A stretch of 64,000 nucleotides of DNA from Rouxiella sp. S1S-2 (lineage in GTDB: Bacteria; Pseudomonadota; Gammaproteobacteria; Enterobacterales; Enterobacteriaceae). Positions 17,617-28,520 of this stretch are shown here, piece by piece. Location of the stretch: contig NZ_WFKL01000001.1 in assembly GCF_009208105.1 (NCBI RefSeq), positions 1,736,001 through 1,800,000 of the forward strand, written 5' to 3'. A model generated the notes under the pieces. That model did no database searches and was not told where the DNA came from. It saw only the letters and a program-made list of their open reading frames with translations. The translations under genes and the position numbers were made by a program. Positions within the stretch are counted from its first letter, which is position 1, and the number at the start of each line of letters is the position of its first letter.

Positions 17617-18603
17617 ATGAAACAGAGAATTTTGGGTCGCACAGGACAGAGTGTCTCAGAAATTGGGTTTGGGGCATGGGCCATTGGGGGAACCTGGGGC
17701 GAAGTCAGTATGCAGGATGCCGAAGCTGCGCTGCACGCCGCGCTGGATGCGGGCATTACCTTTATTGATACAGCCGATGTGTATGGCGATGGCCGTTCAG
17801 AAAAAATTATTGCCAAGGTGCTCAATGAGCGTGGCGGAGAACGCCCTTATGTTGCCACCAAGCTGGGAAGACGTCTCTCCCCGCACGTTGCACAGGGCTA
17901 TACGGCGAAAAATCTGAATGAGTTTATTGACCGATCGTTAGAAAACTTGCAAACGGACTCGCTGGATCTGGTGCAGCTGCACTGTCCACCGACTGAGATT
18001 TACTACACGCCGGAAGTGTTCGGCGTGATGGATGACATGGTTGCCGCCGGCAAAATTCGCCACTATGGCGTGTCCGTCGAGAAAGTTGAAGAGGGGCTTA
18101 AGGCGCTAGAGTTTGCCAATGTTTCTTCTATCCAGCTGATATATAACATTTTTAGACAGCGTCCGGCGGAGCTGCTTCTCCACGAAGCTAAAAGGCGTGA
18201 TGTCGGCATTATTGCCCGCGTTCCGCTCGCATCAGGCCTTTTAACGGGTAAAATGCGTGCTGATACCGCTTTCTCGGCAGACGATCATCGTGCGTTTAAC
18301 CGCAACGGCGAAGCCTTCGACAAGGGCGAAACGTTTTCCGGCGTACCTTACGACGTAGCACTGGACGCCGTCGAAGATATCCGACGTTTTGTCACCGGCG
18401 ACGTCACGATGGCGATGTTTGCGCTGCGTTGGATTTTGATGAACGAAAACGTCACCGTGGTTATTCCCGGCTCGAAAAGCAAAGCGCAGTCTGAGGCGAA
18501 TGCCCGCGCCAGCGAAATCGCTGCACTTTCTGACGAAACAATGATTGCGCTGAAAAGCATCTATCAGGAAAAAATCGCGCCGTGGGTCCATCAGCGCTGG
18601 TAA
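17617..18603 (+). CDS. aldo/keto reductase
   Basis: The 328-residue NADPH-dependent TIM-barrel oxidoreductase has the catalytic tetrad visible: Asp in FIDTADVYGDGRSE (followed by Tyr), Lys in VATKLGR, His in VQLHCPP. The phosphate-binding end reads VIPGSKSKAQSEANARA. It resembles the YajO/Tas-like general oxidoreductases that reduce aldehydes and ketones; no specific substrate can be named. AAGGAATG is upstream of the ATG. It is transcribed away from the LysR gene that probably controls it. Confidence 0.88.
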   Translation: MKQRILGRTGQSVSEIGFGAWAIGGTWGEVSMQDAEAALHAALDAGITFIDTADVYGDGRSEKIIAKVLNERGGERPYVATKLGRRLSPHVAQGYTAKNLNEFIDRSLENLQTDSLDLVQLHCPPTEIYYTPEVFGVMDDMVAAGKIRHYGVSVEKVEEGLKALEFANVSSIQLIYNIFRQRPAELLLHEAKRRDVGIIARVPLASGLLTGKMRADTAFSADDHRAFNRNGEAFDKGETFSGVPYDVALDAVEDIRRFVTGDVTMAMFALRWILMNENVTVVIPGSKSKAQSEANARASEIAALSDETMIALKSIYQEKIAPWVHQRW

Positions 18604-18680
18604 TCATCCGTGGTTACTCATGTGGAGTTTGTCACCCCGAATACGGGTGGCATGCCACACATTAACGGTGTTTCTCGGGT

Positions 18681-19514
18681 TTATGCGGGCGTCCGCAGAC
18701 GTTCAATATGAATAGTAAGGAACATCTTTTCATCAAGACTCATGGTGTAGTTGTGATTGCTATTTAACCAACCCTCAATTTTTTCCGTGCAGCGATAGGA
18801 TGTAGGCAGTTTTTCCTTAATGTCGACATAAAGCGACGCGTCGTCGAGTGAGAACGGGCTGTTATTCATCATACGCATTGAGAAAAACTTTAGATGGGTG
18901 ACGATGCGCTGAAAGCTTAATGAGTTTTCATTCAACTCTATGCGCAGGTACAGCTTTATAATATTCAGTATATCTTTAATCAGATTTGCGGAGTGCATCG
19001 TATCGTGCATGTTGCCACTGTGCCGGCAGTTAACGATGTGCAAGGCAATAAACCCGGCTTCCTCCTGCGGAAGGGTGACTGACATCGACCGGTTAATTAA
19101 GTCAATCGCCTCTTTCGCCATGCCGTACTCTTCGGGATAGAAAATTTGGATATCCCAGGCCAGAGGATTACGAATCAGCTGGTTTTTACTGGCGCGGGTT
19201 ATGGCGTAATAAATATGGTCACTTAATGCCAGAATAAGAGACAGCTGTGAGGCTATGGCGAATGTGCGCTCTATATTGCTGACTATTTTTCTCGACGTTT
19301 GAATGATTTCATCGGGGATATTACTGAACAGCTGGCGCCATGAATTTGTGACATCGTCATTTTTCTCAAGATACTGCGCTTCAAACAGCGCGGGATCAGC
19401 CGCATCTCCCGGCTTTTTGCCAAAACCAATTCCCCGACCCAATGCCACAAGCGTTTCTTCCTGCAGGTTTTCTACCACAATCGCATTGTTGCTTAATACT
19501 TTTATTATTTTCAT
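18681..19514 (-). CDS. BglG/LicT-family transcription antiterminator
   Basis: The 277-residue protein has an N-terminal RNA-binding CAT domain (MKIIKVLSNNAIVVE..ALGRGIGFGKKPGD) and two PTS regulation domains. The PRD histidines phosphorylated by PTS proteins are visible in LALSDHIYYAI, EAGFIALHIVNCRHSG, VTHLKFFSMR and FLTIHIERL. When beta-glucoside is being transported, BglG-type proteins bind a RAT hairpin and stop a terminator from forming. Here a RAT/terminator pair lies ahead of the PTS gene at 22902, and this gene is third in that operon, so it can sustain its own expression. Confidence 0.92.
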   Translation of the reverse strand: MKIIKVLSNNAIVVENLQEETLVALGRGIGFGKKPGDAADPALFEAQYLEKNDDVTNSWRQLFSNIPDEIIQTSRKIVSNIERTFAIASQLSLILALSDHIYYAITRASKNQLIRNPLAWDIQIFYPEEYGMAKEAIDLINRSMSVTLPQEEAGFIALHIVNCRHSGNMHDTMHSANLIKDILNIIKLYLRIELNENSLSFQRIVTHLKFFSMRMMNNSPFSLDDASLYVDIKEKLPTSYRCTEKIEGWLNSNHNYTMSLDEKMFLTIHIERLRTPA

Positions 19515-19579
19515 GGCACGCTTACCGGTAATAAATCGGGGTGGCGTGTGATGCCCTGCGGCATCACACTGTTGTTCAC

Positions 19580-21001
19580 TCAGGCATGGTGACTAAGGCC
19601 GTTGTTTTTTATCAGCTCACCATACCAGTAAGCGCTTTTCTTCTTGATACGTTTCAGGTCTTTAAGGTCAAACTCATCGCGATTAACGAAGATAAAACCA
19701 TAGCGCTTGGCGCAGCCCTGATGAGTGGAAATCAGGTCTATTGCTGACCATGGCGTATACCCCAGGACCTCCACGCCGTCGGTAATGGCCAACTGCATTT
19801 GGTGAATATGCGCCTGCAGATAATCAATCCTGTATTGGTCATTAATGGTGCCGTCTTTCTCCAATTTATCAAACGCGCCAATGCCGTTTTCGGTTATTAG
19901 CAGCGGCAGGTTATAGCGGCTATAAATGGCGCGTAGCGTATTGCGAAAGCCCACGGGATCAATTTCGGTGCCGAATTGGGTGCGCGGTAAATAGTCGTTT
20001 GCTGCCCCGCGATGAACGCCGTCTTCGCCCGACTTCAAATATTTATTGCCCCCGCGAACGACTTCGTCATGCCCGTCGCCCCGACTGGCTTCAACCGTTT
20101 GCGTGGTGTAATAGTTAAAGGCGAGGTAGTCCGGCTTTCCTGCCGCCAATATCGCCTCATCCCCCTGCTGCATGTCAGGAAGCAGACCTTTTTCTTGCAG
20201 ATAGGCCCACGCCAGATGGTTATATTTTCCGTGCACCGCCATATCCAAATAAAGCCAGTTACGGATAGCGTTGTAGTTTTCGGCGGCCAAAACGTCTTCA
20301 GGCTTTGGCGTTGCCGCATAAATCAGGGCAATATTTGGAGCGGGTCCAATTTTAGATGACGGGTATTTTTCATGCAGCCGAGACATCACCTGCGCCTGAG
20401 CCACCATCATATGATGATTCTGCTGGTAGAGATTTTTCTTGTCGTGCTGGACTTTGGGGTCAACGGTACCTAGCGCATTTCCCTGTAAAATCATCAGGTT
20501 TTGCTCATTTATAGTCAACCAATACTTGACCTTGTCACCAAACGCATCAAACACCACGTCGGCATAGCGGACGAAGGCGTCGACCGTAACGCGATTGTGC
20601 CAGCCGCCTTTTTCCATCAGTGCCTGCGGAAGATCAAAGTGATACAAGGTGACAATCGGCTCCATGCCTTGTGCTCTGATTTCATCAATCAGTCGGTGAT
20701 AAAAGTCGATACCCGCCTGATTTATCTTGCCTTCACCGGCAGGGATGATGCGCGTCCAGGCTATTGAAAAACGGTAGGCGCGCAGGCCAATTTCAGCCAA
20801 AAGGGCAATATCTTCTTTATATTTATGATAATGATCGCTGGCGACGGTGAAGTCCGTCGTGCCCTCAGGATATTCCTTGCGTGCATCAATAACTGAGGGG
20901 CCTTTGCCGTCGGTATTCCATGCGCCTTCGACTTGATAGGCTGAGGTTGAGGCTCCCCAGAAAAAATCATCAGGAAAAGGTTTGAGGTTTTTATAGCGCA
21001 T
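19580..21001 (-). CDS. 6-phospho-beta-glucosidase (GH1)
   Basis: The protein has about 473 residues from the ATG at 21001, which has GGGAGC upstream; an ATG at 21013 would add four. It is a GH1 barrel with a start typical for the family (FPDDFFWGASTSAYQVEGAW), the acid/base Glu in YWLTINEQN, and the nucleophile Glu in LLITENGIG. KRYGFIFVNRDE near the C-terminus fits binding of a 6-phosphate. It hydrolyses phosphorylated aryl-beta-glucosides or cellobiose made by the PTS protein encoded just upstream. The spacing of 17 bases to the PTS gene shows an operon. Confidence 0.92.
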   Translation of the reverse strand: MRYKNLKPFPDDFFWGASTSAYQVEGAWNTDGKGPSVIDARKEYPEGTTDFTVASDHYHKYKEDIALLAEIGLRAYRFSIAWTRIIPAGEGKINQAGIDFYHRLIDEIRAQGMEPIVTLYHFDLPQALMEKGGWHNRVTVDAFVRYADVVFDAFGDKVKYWLTINEQNLMILQGNALGTVDPKVQHDKKNLYQQNHHMMVAQAQVMSRLHEKYPSSKIGPAPNIALIYAATPKPEDVLAAENYNAIRNWLYLDMAVHGKYNHLAWAYLQEKGLLPDMQQGDEAILAAGKPDYLAFNYYTTQTVEASRGDGHDEVVRGGNKYLKSGEDGVHRGAANDYLPRTQFGTEIDPVGFRNTLRAIYSRYNLPLLITENGIGAFDKLEKDGTINDQYRIDYLQAHIHQMQLAITDGVEVLGYTPWSAIDLISTHQGCAKRYGFIFVNRDEFDLKDLKRIKKKSAYWYGELIKNNGLSHHA

Positions 21002-21018
21002 ATTTGCTCCCATTCTAT

Positions 21019-22902
21019 TTATGAAAGTGACAGTAACACCGCGCCCGATTCCGTGCGCTCCGTCTGCTGATGTTTAATGGATTGATATCTTTCAGGATTA
21101 GTGACAATGACCGGGATAACCGTGTCATATCCGGCATGACGAATTTCCTCGAGGTCACATTCCACCAACAGTTCACCCTGGGTGACACGCTGGCCCTCAC
21201 TGACCCGCATTTTGAAGAACTGCCCCTTGAGCTTGATGGTGTCTAGCCCAATGTGGATGAGCACTTCTGCGCCACTGTCTGACAGCAGGTGCATGGCGTG
21301 ACCGCTGGCAAAAGTTGAAACCACGGTTCCATTGATGGGGGAAACAATGTGTCCGCAGAGTGGCTCTATAGCGACGCCACTGCCGACGACGCCGGATGAA
21401 AAGACATTGTCATTGACCTTTTCCAGCGGGATCACTTTTCCACTGACCGGTGCCCAAATTTGCTCCGCCGTGATGGCGTTCATTGCACGAGCGGGGGAAG
21501 GCACATTGCCAATCGGCTGTAACTCGACCTCTTTATTCACCGGCGTAGGTGCTTCTTCAATCGGGTCTTCAAAGCCGACGAGGTAAGTTAATACCGCTGA
21601 AAGTACGAAGGAGACGCTGATACCGATAAGCAGACCGATAAATCCATCGCCGTAAAAAATAGGCAATGTGACCAGGCTTGGAATGCCGAGTGAAATAGCG
21701 CCGCTGCCTGAATAACCGACGATGCCACCGCCGACGGCCGACGCCACGACCGCGCATATAAACGGCTTTTTCAGCTTCAGGGTTATGCCATAGACCGCGG
21801 GTTCGGTGATGCCAAATATTGAGGAAACAAAGGCACCGCTGGCCAGCGTCTTCAGTTTTTTATTCTTGGTTTTCAGCAGCACGGCCAATACGGCACCCGC
21901 CTGAGCAAAAACGGCAGGGACGGTCGCGGCCTTGAGCGTACTTTTCCCCAACACGCTTATTTCATTAATAATCACCGGTGTGAAGGCCCAGTGCATGCCG
22001 AAAATAACAAACACCTGCCAGCCTGCGGCGAAGAGTGCGCTGGCAATAATCGGATTAAAACTAAATATTTTGACAAATACACTGGCCACGGCCTCACTGG
22101 CAAATACCCCGACCGGACCTATAGTCAGTAATGTTAATGGCACCATTACCAGCAGCAAAATAAACGGCAGAATGACGTTACGGACCGTTTCATGAATATA
22201 GTTTTTGATTAAACGATCGAGCAGTGACATGACGTACACCGCTAAAATGATGGGCAATACGGTACCGGTATATTTCATCATCATCACGGGCAGGCCAAAA
22301 AAGCTCACCTCACTGTGATTGCTGAAGAATGCCACAATATCGGGATACACCAGCGCGCCGGCTAATGTGACTGAAACAAAAACGTCGGTTTTAAATTTAC
22401 GTGCCGCGGTAATCGCCAGCAGCATTGGCAAGAAGTAAAACAGGCTGTCGGAGGCGGACTGCAGGATAACCGCCGAACTTTCTTTTTTATCGAGCCATCC
22501 GTTAGCAAAGGCTATTGCCAGCAGGCCTTTGATAATACCGGATGCGGCCATAGCGCCGAGCAAAGGGGTGAAAATTGACGAGATAACATCAATCAGTCTG
22601 CCTATCAGCGGTCCCTTTGCATCCGAGGATTTATTCTGAGCCTGAGCACTGTCGTCCTGAGAAATAAACTTCTCTAATTCACGATAGATTTCAGCGACTT
22701 TATTGCCGACGACCACCTGAAATTGTCCGCCGGACTGAACCGTAGTGATGACCCCATCCAGCTGTTCCAGCCCGGCAATGTCAACATTGCTTTTATTATT
22801 AAGGGTAAAGCGCAGCCGCGTTGCGCAGTGAACTAACTCGGCAACATTGCTATCGCCACCCACTTTGATAAGAATTTTTTCAGCCAGTTCCTGATTATTC
22901 AT
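21019..22902 (-). CDS. bglF: beta-glucoside PTS transporter EIIBCA (BglF type)
   Basis: The 627-residue inner-membrane sugar permease carries all three domains on one chain. EIIB has the phosphorylated Cys in VHCATRLRFTL (about residue 26). EIIC spans the membrane from about 105 to 445, with IFGITEPAVYGI as the conserved substrate loop. EIIA has the His in EVLIHIGLDTIKLKG (about residue 550). It imports and phosphorylates aryl-beta-glucosides such as salicin. It is the first gene of an operon whose leader has a CRP site, a RAT element and a terminator. Confidence 0.93.
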   Translation of the reverse strand: MNNQELAEKILIKVGGDSNVAELVHCATRLRFTLNNKSNVDIAGLEQLDGVITTVQSGGQFQVVVGNKVAEIYRELEKFISQDDSAQAQNKSSDAKGPLIGRLIDVISSIFTPLLGAMAASGIIKGLLAIAFANGWLDKKESSAVILQSASDSLFYFLPMLLAITAARKFKTDVFVSVTLAGALVYPDIVAFFSNHSEVSFFGLPVMMMKYTGTVLPIILAVYVMSLLDRLIKNYIHETVRNVILPFILLLVMVPLTLLTIGPVGVFASEAVASVFVKIFSFNPIIASALFAAGWQVFVIFGMHWAFTPVIINEISVLGKSTLKAATVPAVFAQAGAVLAVLLKTKNKKLKTLASGAFVSSIFGITEPAVYGITLKLKKPFICAVVASAVGGGIVGYSGSGAISLGIPSLVTLPIFYGDGFIGLLIGISVSFVLSAVLTYLVGFEDPIEEAPTPVNKEVELQPIGNVPSPARAMNAITAEQIWAPVSGKVIPLEKVNDNVFSSGVVGSGVAIEPLCGHIVSPINGTVVSTFASGHAMHLLSDSGAEVLIHIGLDTIKLKGQFFKMRVSEGQRVTQGELLVECDLEEIRHAGYDTVIPVIVTNPERYQSIKHQQTERTESGAVLLSLS

Positions 22903-22942
22903 TGCTGCCCCAGTGTAAGCATATTAGTGAGTTTTTTTAGGC

Positions 22943-22996
22943 AAAAAAAAACCTGACGCGCAATGCATATATATTTATGCATTGCGCGTCAGGTTT
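22943..22996 (-). terminator. leader terminator controlled by BglG-type antitermination
   Basis: An almost perfect 20-bp stem (AACCTGACGCGCAATGCAT and its complement) around an 8-base loop is followed by a run of eight or more U on the minus strand, all before the bglF start. The base of the stem overlaps the AAACC end of the RAT element, so the two structures exclude one another. Confidence 0.9.
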
Positions 22997-23020
22997 CGCT
23001 CGGATAAACCGATAACGTCC
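22992..23020 (-). promoter_or_regulatory. RAT site for BglG/LicT-type antiterminator
   Basis: The 29-nt element on the minus strand begins GGACGTTATCGG and ends CCGAGCGAAACC, with a TTTA loop. This matches the length and the GGA...AAACC ends of known ribonucleic antiterminators. It abuts and overlaps the leader terminator. Confidence 0.8.
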
Positions 23021-23075
23021 AGATCCCTATGCTAATGAAAATAGGCGGCCGAACACAATCACCGGTTTATAAGTC

Positions 23076-23091
23076 TGTGAGGAAAGTCACA
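23076..23091. promoter_or_regulatory. CRP-cAMP binding site upstream of the bgl operon
   Basis: TGTGA-GGAAAG-TCACA is a perfect TGTGA-N6-TCACA palindrome. It lies about 60 bases upstream of the RAT element, which fits catabolite control of the glucoside operon. The rest of the 22903-23316 gap holds no gene. Confidence 0.85.
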
Positions 23092-23274
23092 ATGATAAGT
23101 GACAATTTTATTTACGAAATTTTGGAAGTAGAGGGGAAGTGTTAATAAAATTCCCATTAGAAAATAAATAATAATCAGTGAATAAAATGAGGTGGAGCGT
23201 GATTTTTCGGCGTAATTTCTCATTGTGCTGTTTATTATCAGCCTGGGAAGATGTCTACGGCGGCGAATAATATC

Positions 23275-23301
23275 GGCGGCGGATAAAAATATTCCGCCGC
23301 C
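23275..23301 (-). terminator. strong stem-loop after the second glucosidase gene
   Basis: An 8-bp all-G/C stem, GGCGGCGG/CCGCCGCC, with an AT loop lies 16 bases beyond the stop codon of the gene at 23317. It lacks a U-run, so it may act as an RNA-stabilising end rather than an intrinsic terminator. Confidence 0.5.
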
Positions 23302-23316
23302 TCCGATGAGAGGACC

Positions 23317-24753
<1,437 letters not shown>

Positions 24754-24773
24754 TCACTTCTTTCGGTAGTCGA

Positions 24774-26282
24774 TCAGGCCGCGTTCGTCGCAGCAGCGAC
24801 GCGTTTCTCGGCAGGAATGTCTTCTTTAAATCCGCCGAGCCAGGTAAATACAATCCCCAGCGAGAAGGCGACGCAGATAGACAAAATAAAGCCGAGGAAT
24901 TGGGTCATATGACCTTCTTTGAAGAACACCGGCAGCACGGCAATACCTGGAATGCAGTAACTCCATGAAACCGCATTAAAAGCGCCCGCAACGGCACCGC
25001 CAATCGCGCCCGCCAGACAACCGCAAATCATCGGTGTTTTCAGTCGCAACGCAACACCATAAATTGCAGGCTCGGTAATGCCGAACAGCGCCGTCAGGCC
25101 AGCGGAAAGGGACAGGCGTTTCATTTCATCGTCTTTTGATTTCAGATACACGCCAAACACCGCGCCAGCCATGCCAAAGACTGCGGAGGCCTGAAGGCCG
25201 GTGAAGGTGTCATACCCTAACGTGGCGTAATTGCCTACGGTGACCGGCGTAATCCCCCAATGAACGCCCAGCGTAACCAGCGGCATCCAGGCGCCACCGA
25301 CCACAAATCCGGCAATCGACGGGCTAAGGTGGTAAAGCGTGTTGTAGACTCCGCCGATTGCGCCGCCAATCATGTTGCCCACCGGACCAAACGCCAGCAG
25401 CGTTAATGGCACCATAATGGCGAGGCAAAACATTGGCGTGAACATATTGCGAATAACCAGCGGCAGAATGCGCTCAAAAAATCGCTGCACGTAAGACATG
25501 ATCCACACCATCAAGATGATAGGTATCACCGATGAGGTGTAGCTCAGGTATTCAACCGGCAACCCAAGGAAGGTGAGGGGAGCGGCGTTAAGCGGAATGC
25601 CGGCAACTTCGACCAATACTTTGGCGATGTCCGGGTTTTCTACCGCCGATTTCATCAGCGCCTGCATGGCAGGGTCGGCGGAATTGGCCATCAGGATCTT
25701 GTTGGCCGACAGCATGCTGAGGTAGTCGGGCGAAACCAGCGCACAGGCGGCAATGACGGCCGTGAAAGGGTTAACGTTAAACTTTTTCGCCGCGGTGAAG
25801 GCGACCATCACCGGCAAAAATGTGAAACCTGTCCACGAAACAAAATTAAGTATGCGATAGGTACCGCTGGCCGGATCGACCCAGCCGAGGGCGGCAAAAA
25901 GAGAAATTATGCCCTGTAAAACGCCACAGGCAGCCAATGGGTAGAGGAACGGTGCAAAAATGCTGGAAATAATGTCCATCAGGCGATTGACGATACCGAC
26001 ATTCGGCGCGGTCACGGCCACACTTTCATCAATATTTAACAGCTTTTGCACTTCACGGTAAGCGTCCCCGACGTGGTTGCCAATGACAACCTGTAATTGT
26101 CCACCGGCCTCGACGGCCGTTATTACACCTTTAACTCGTTTTAATGTGTCTTTATCAACCTGCGAATTATCTTTTAAAATAAATCTTAATCTTGTGGCAC
26201 AATGTGTGACGCTAATCACATTATTATCGCCACCGATCAAGTTGACGATTTCTCTCGCCGATTCAGCATAGTTAATTGCCAT
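24774..26282 (-). CDS. beta-glucoside PTS transporter EIIBC (AscF type)
   Basis: The 502-residue permease has EIIB with its Cys in VTHCATRLRFIL (about residue 28) and EIIC with the substrate loop ALFGITEPAIYGVAL. The chain ends soon after the last membrane helix, so it lacks the EIIA domain found in its neighbour at 21019. It must take phosphate from a separate EIIA, probably the glucose-specific one. It is followed by its glucosidase gene, and the RpiR-type regulator at 26429 lies upstream on the same strand. The 26283-26428 gap is AT-rich and holds the operon's promoter. Confidence 0.92.
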   Translation of the reverse strand: MAINYAESAREIVNLIGGDNNVISVTHCATRLRFILKDNSQVDKDTLKRVKGVITAVEAGGQLQVVIGNHVGDAYREVQKLLNIDESVAVTAPNVGIVNRLMDIISSIFAPFLYPLAACGVLQGIISLFAALGWVDPASGTYRILNFVSWTGFTFLPVMVAFTAAKKFNVNPFTAVIAACALVSPDYLSMLSANKILMANSADPAMQALMKSAVENPDIAKVLVEVAGIPLNAAPLTFLGLPVEYLSYTSSVIPIILMVWIMSYVQRFFERILPLVIRNMFTPMFCLAIMVPLTLLAFGPVGNMIGGAIGGVYNTLYHLSPSIAGFVVGGAWMPLVTLGVHWGITPVTVGNYATLGYDTFTGLQASAVFGMAGAVFGVYLKSKDDEMKRLSLSAGLTALFGITEPAIYGVALRLKTPMICGCLAGAIGGAVAGAFNAVSWSYCIPGIAVLPVFFKEGHMTQFLGFILSICVAFSLGIVFTWLGGFKEDIPAEKRVAAATNAA

Positions 26283-26428
26283 GAGGTGTCTTCCATTGCG
26301 ATTGGTTTAATTTAAGTCAAAAGTGCTTAAATATTCAAAACGAATGGTAGAAAAAGAAGCAACCAATGTCACGCGATAACAATATTCAACGGATGTAACT
26401 TGTGACATATCCGAAACGCCCTGTGACG

Positions 26429-27160
26429 TTAAACGGAAATTTTATTTACCAGCTTCCTGCCGATCGATTCAAGTATATATATAACCGGTACCTGAGTCGT
26501 AATATCGTATTCATTCTCTATTAACAGTCTGGATACGTGATAGGAAACGTTAAAGTCTGCCATTTTTGACAGTGTTGATTGGTTATTACTGGTGATACTA
26601 ATGACCTTGCAGTGGTGAATAAGAAATTGCTTGGCTAATTTAATTATCTCCGGCGTTTCTCCAGACACGGAAAGCACGATGGCAACTGCATTTTTGTACA
26701 TGTCGGTCGTTACCGGATAGTAAGGATCATCAATGTGATTACTGAACTTGCCGATGTTGGAGAAGAACCGCGCACCATACTTGCCCAGCGTTCCTGAGCT
26801 GCCTGCGCCGACGAAAATGACACGCTCTGCGGCAACAATATGTTCTGCCGCATTGTCAATCAGTTGGTCAAAATCATCGTTATTTATACTTTTAAAGAAA
26901 CTGAGTATTTCATCCGCGCCGTGTGGGAGATGTATTTTCTTCTCTTGCTCGAGATAGAGTTTTAAATAAGCCTTGAATTCGGAATAACCTTCGAATTCCA
27001 TTTTCTTACAAAAGCGCGATACTGTAGCGGTGGATACTTCAGAATTAACCGCCAACTCTCTTATGGTCATATAAATAACGGTGTTCAAATTTTTTATGAC
27101 GTAGTTATAAACTTTGTTCTCAAGAGAATTAAATGTCGATACGGTTTTATGGTTAAACAT
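26429..27160 (-). CDS. RpiR/MurR-family transcriptional regulator
   Basis: The 243-residue protein has an N-terminal HTH (MTIRELAVNSEVSTATVSRFCKKMEFEGYSEFKAYL) and a C-terminal SIS domain that senses phosphosugars (VIFVGAGSSGTLGKYGARFF, LSVSGETPEIIKLAKQF, ISITSNNQSTLSKMAD). It sits directly upstream of the EIIBC/glucosidase operon on the same strand and is the obvious controller of it, answering to a phospho-glucoside or glucose-6-phosphate. Whether it represses or activates is not visible. Confidence 0.9.
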   Translation of the reverse strand: MFNHKTVSTFNSLENKVYNYVIKNLNTVIYMTIRELAVNSEVSTATVSRFCKKMEFEGYSEFKAYLKLYLEQEKKIHLPHGADEILSFFKSINNDDFDQLIDNAAEHIVAAERVIFVGAGSSGTLGKYGARFFSNIGKFSNHIDDPYYPVTTDMYKNAVAIVLSVSGETPEIIKLAKQFLIHHCKVISITSNNQSTLSKMADFNVSYHVSRLLIENEYDITTQVPVIYILESIGRKLVNKISV

Positions 27161-27266
27161 TCATCTATCTCTTTGTTCAGGTTGTCAAGTTGAGGCCAAC
27201 GGCAGTGATACACCGTGTGACATTATGATTATTTTCAGGCGCTCAACTCCATTTCTATTGAAACTA

Positions 27267-28298
27267 CTATTCAAAAGTGTGATCGATAGCACAAGGATAT
27301 ACCACGCCTAGCGCTTCACGAGCTACGTCGAGGATAGATATCATTTGCTGTGAAAGCGCATGGCTGATTATTGGACTTTCGGTAGCCCCCTGACGCAGTA
27401 ATTCACAGAAATGGTCGGTTTCGTAGTTCAGACCGCCGCCTTCGAAAGGCACGTCAAGCTCCACCACGCGACCTCCAACATAGTGAACGGTGGCGCGAGA
27501 CGGATTCCACCAGTTTTCGTGTATTGTTACGCTTCCCTTCGTACCGGCTATCACGGCATCACCTTTACCGTCTACATCCAGCCCGCTGAATAATTGGGAA
27601 ATACCCTTTTCGTGCAATACATTAAGGCTGGCAAAAATATCGACGCCAGATTCGCCGACTCGGCCCAATGTCTGCACTTTCAGCGGTTTGCCCAAGAAGT
27701 AAATGGCCAAAAAGGCTTCATAGATGCCGATGTTTAATAATGATCCGCCGCCTAATTCTAATTTAAAGGAGGGATGATTCTCTGGCGCGTCGGGGATTGA
27801 GCTGCCTGCACGAACGAATTTGATGTCACCAATAGGCTCATCGTTGAGCTGTTGGGTTAAACGTTGAAAAAGCGGGAAAAATGGCGGTTTCATTGCCTCC
27901 ATAAACAGTACATTAGCTTCAATGGCGGCGTCCTGGATCTTTTTAAGCGCTTTGGCACTGACGGCGGCGGGTTTTTCACACAACACTGCACATTTTGCTG
28001 CGAAAGCCCGCAGCGCATAGTCCGCATGGCTGTCTTGCAGGGTCGCAATATAAAGTGCGTCGATGCTGTTAACCATTTCCTCAAAAGTCGCAAATGCCTG
28101 GGTTGAATACTGCGCGGCAAATCTTGCACTTTCGCTTTCGCGACGCGCCCACACGCCTGTCAGCGTAGTGTTTGGCACAAAATTGAGCCCCTGCGCGAAT
28201 CGTCCTGCGATGTTACCGACTCCAACAATCCCCCAGCGTAGCGGTACAGAAGGAACAGCCTTAGGCGTTGAACTTTCAATGCGTGAGTTATCTGGCAT
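27267..28298 (-). CDS. Gfo/Idh/MocA-family NAD(P)-dependent oxidoreductase
   Basis: The protein has about 343 residues from the ATG at 28298. The Rossmann fold starts WGIVGVGNIAGRFAQGL; the EKP motif that binds the nicotinamide ribose reads VLCEKPAAVSAKAL; MEAMKPPFFPLFQRL starts the C-terminal substrate domain. Members oxidise or reduce sugars, inositols or their glycosides. The place beside the beta-glucoside clusters suggests a role with glycosides, but the gene has its own unit and the substrate is open. Confidence 0.87.
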   Translation of the reverse strand: MPDNSRIESSTPKAVPSVPLRWGIVGVGNIAGRFAQGLNFVPNTTLTGVWARRESESARFAAQYSTQAFATFEEMVNSIDALYIATLQDSHADYALRAFAAKCAVLCEKPAAVSAKALKKIQDAAIEANVLFMEAMKPPFFPLFQRLTQQLNDEPIGDIKFVRAGSSIPDAPENHPSFKLELGGGSLLNIGIYEAFLAIYFLGKPLKVQTLGRVGESGVDIFASLNVLHEKGISQLFSGLDVDGKGDAVIAGTKGSVTIHENWWNPSRATVHYVGGRVVELDVPFEGGGLNYETDHFCELLRQGATESPIISHALSQQMISILDVAREALGVVYPCAIDHTFE

Positions 28299-28353
28299 GC
28301 AAAACAACCTATTTTATTGATAATTATATGTATTTATCTTGCGCTCATTTCGT

Positions 28354-28494
28354 TCAAACGGGCAGTATCAATTTCATTAAACGTTTTGTCAGCGCTTTGC
28401 TGTCATGTTTACCGCGCTCCCACACGTCTTCGAACTCGTCCAGGATGCTGACATAATCCGAGCTGTCCAAGATAGCATCGTTGAGGGCGGGTAA
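28354..28494 (-). pseudogene. short open stretch, possible remnant of a decayed gene
   Basis: A frame open between an in-frame stop at 28495-28497 and the stop at 28354-28356 encodes about 46 residues with protein-like composition (DYVSILDEFEDVWERGKHDS, then KALTKRLMKL). No ATG with a ribosome site heads it. It may be the C-terminal scrap of a lost gene or a small ORF with an unusual start. The rest of this 200-base gap is AT-rich. Confidence 0.3.
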
Positions 28495-28520
28495 TCATGC
28501 GCTGCTATCAAAAACACAGC

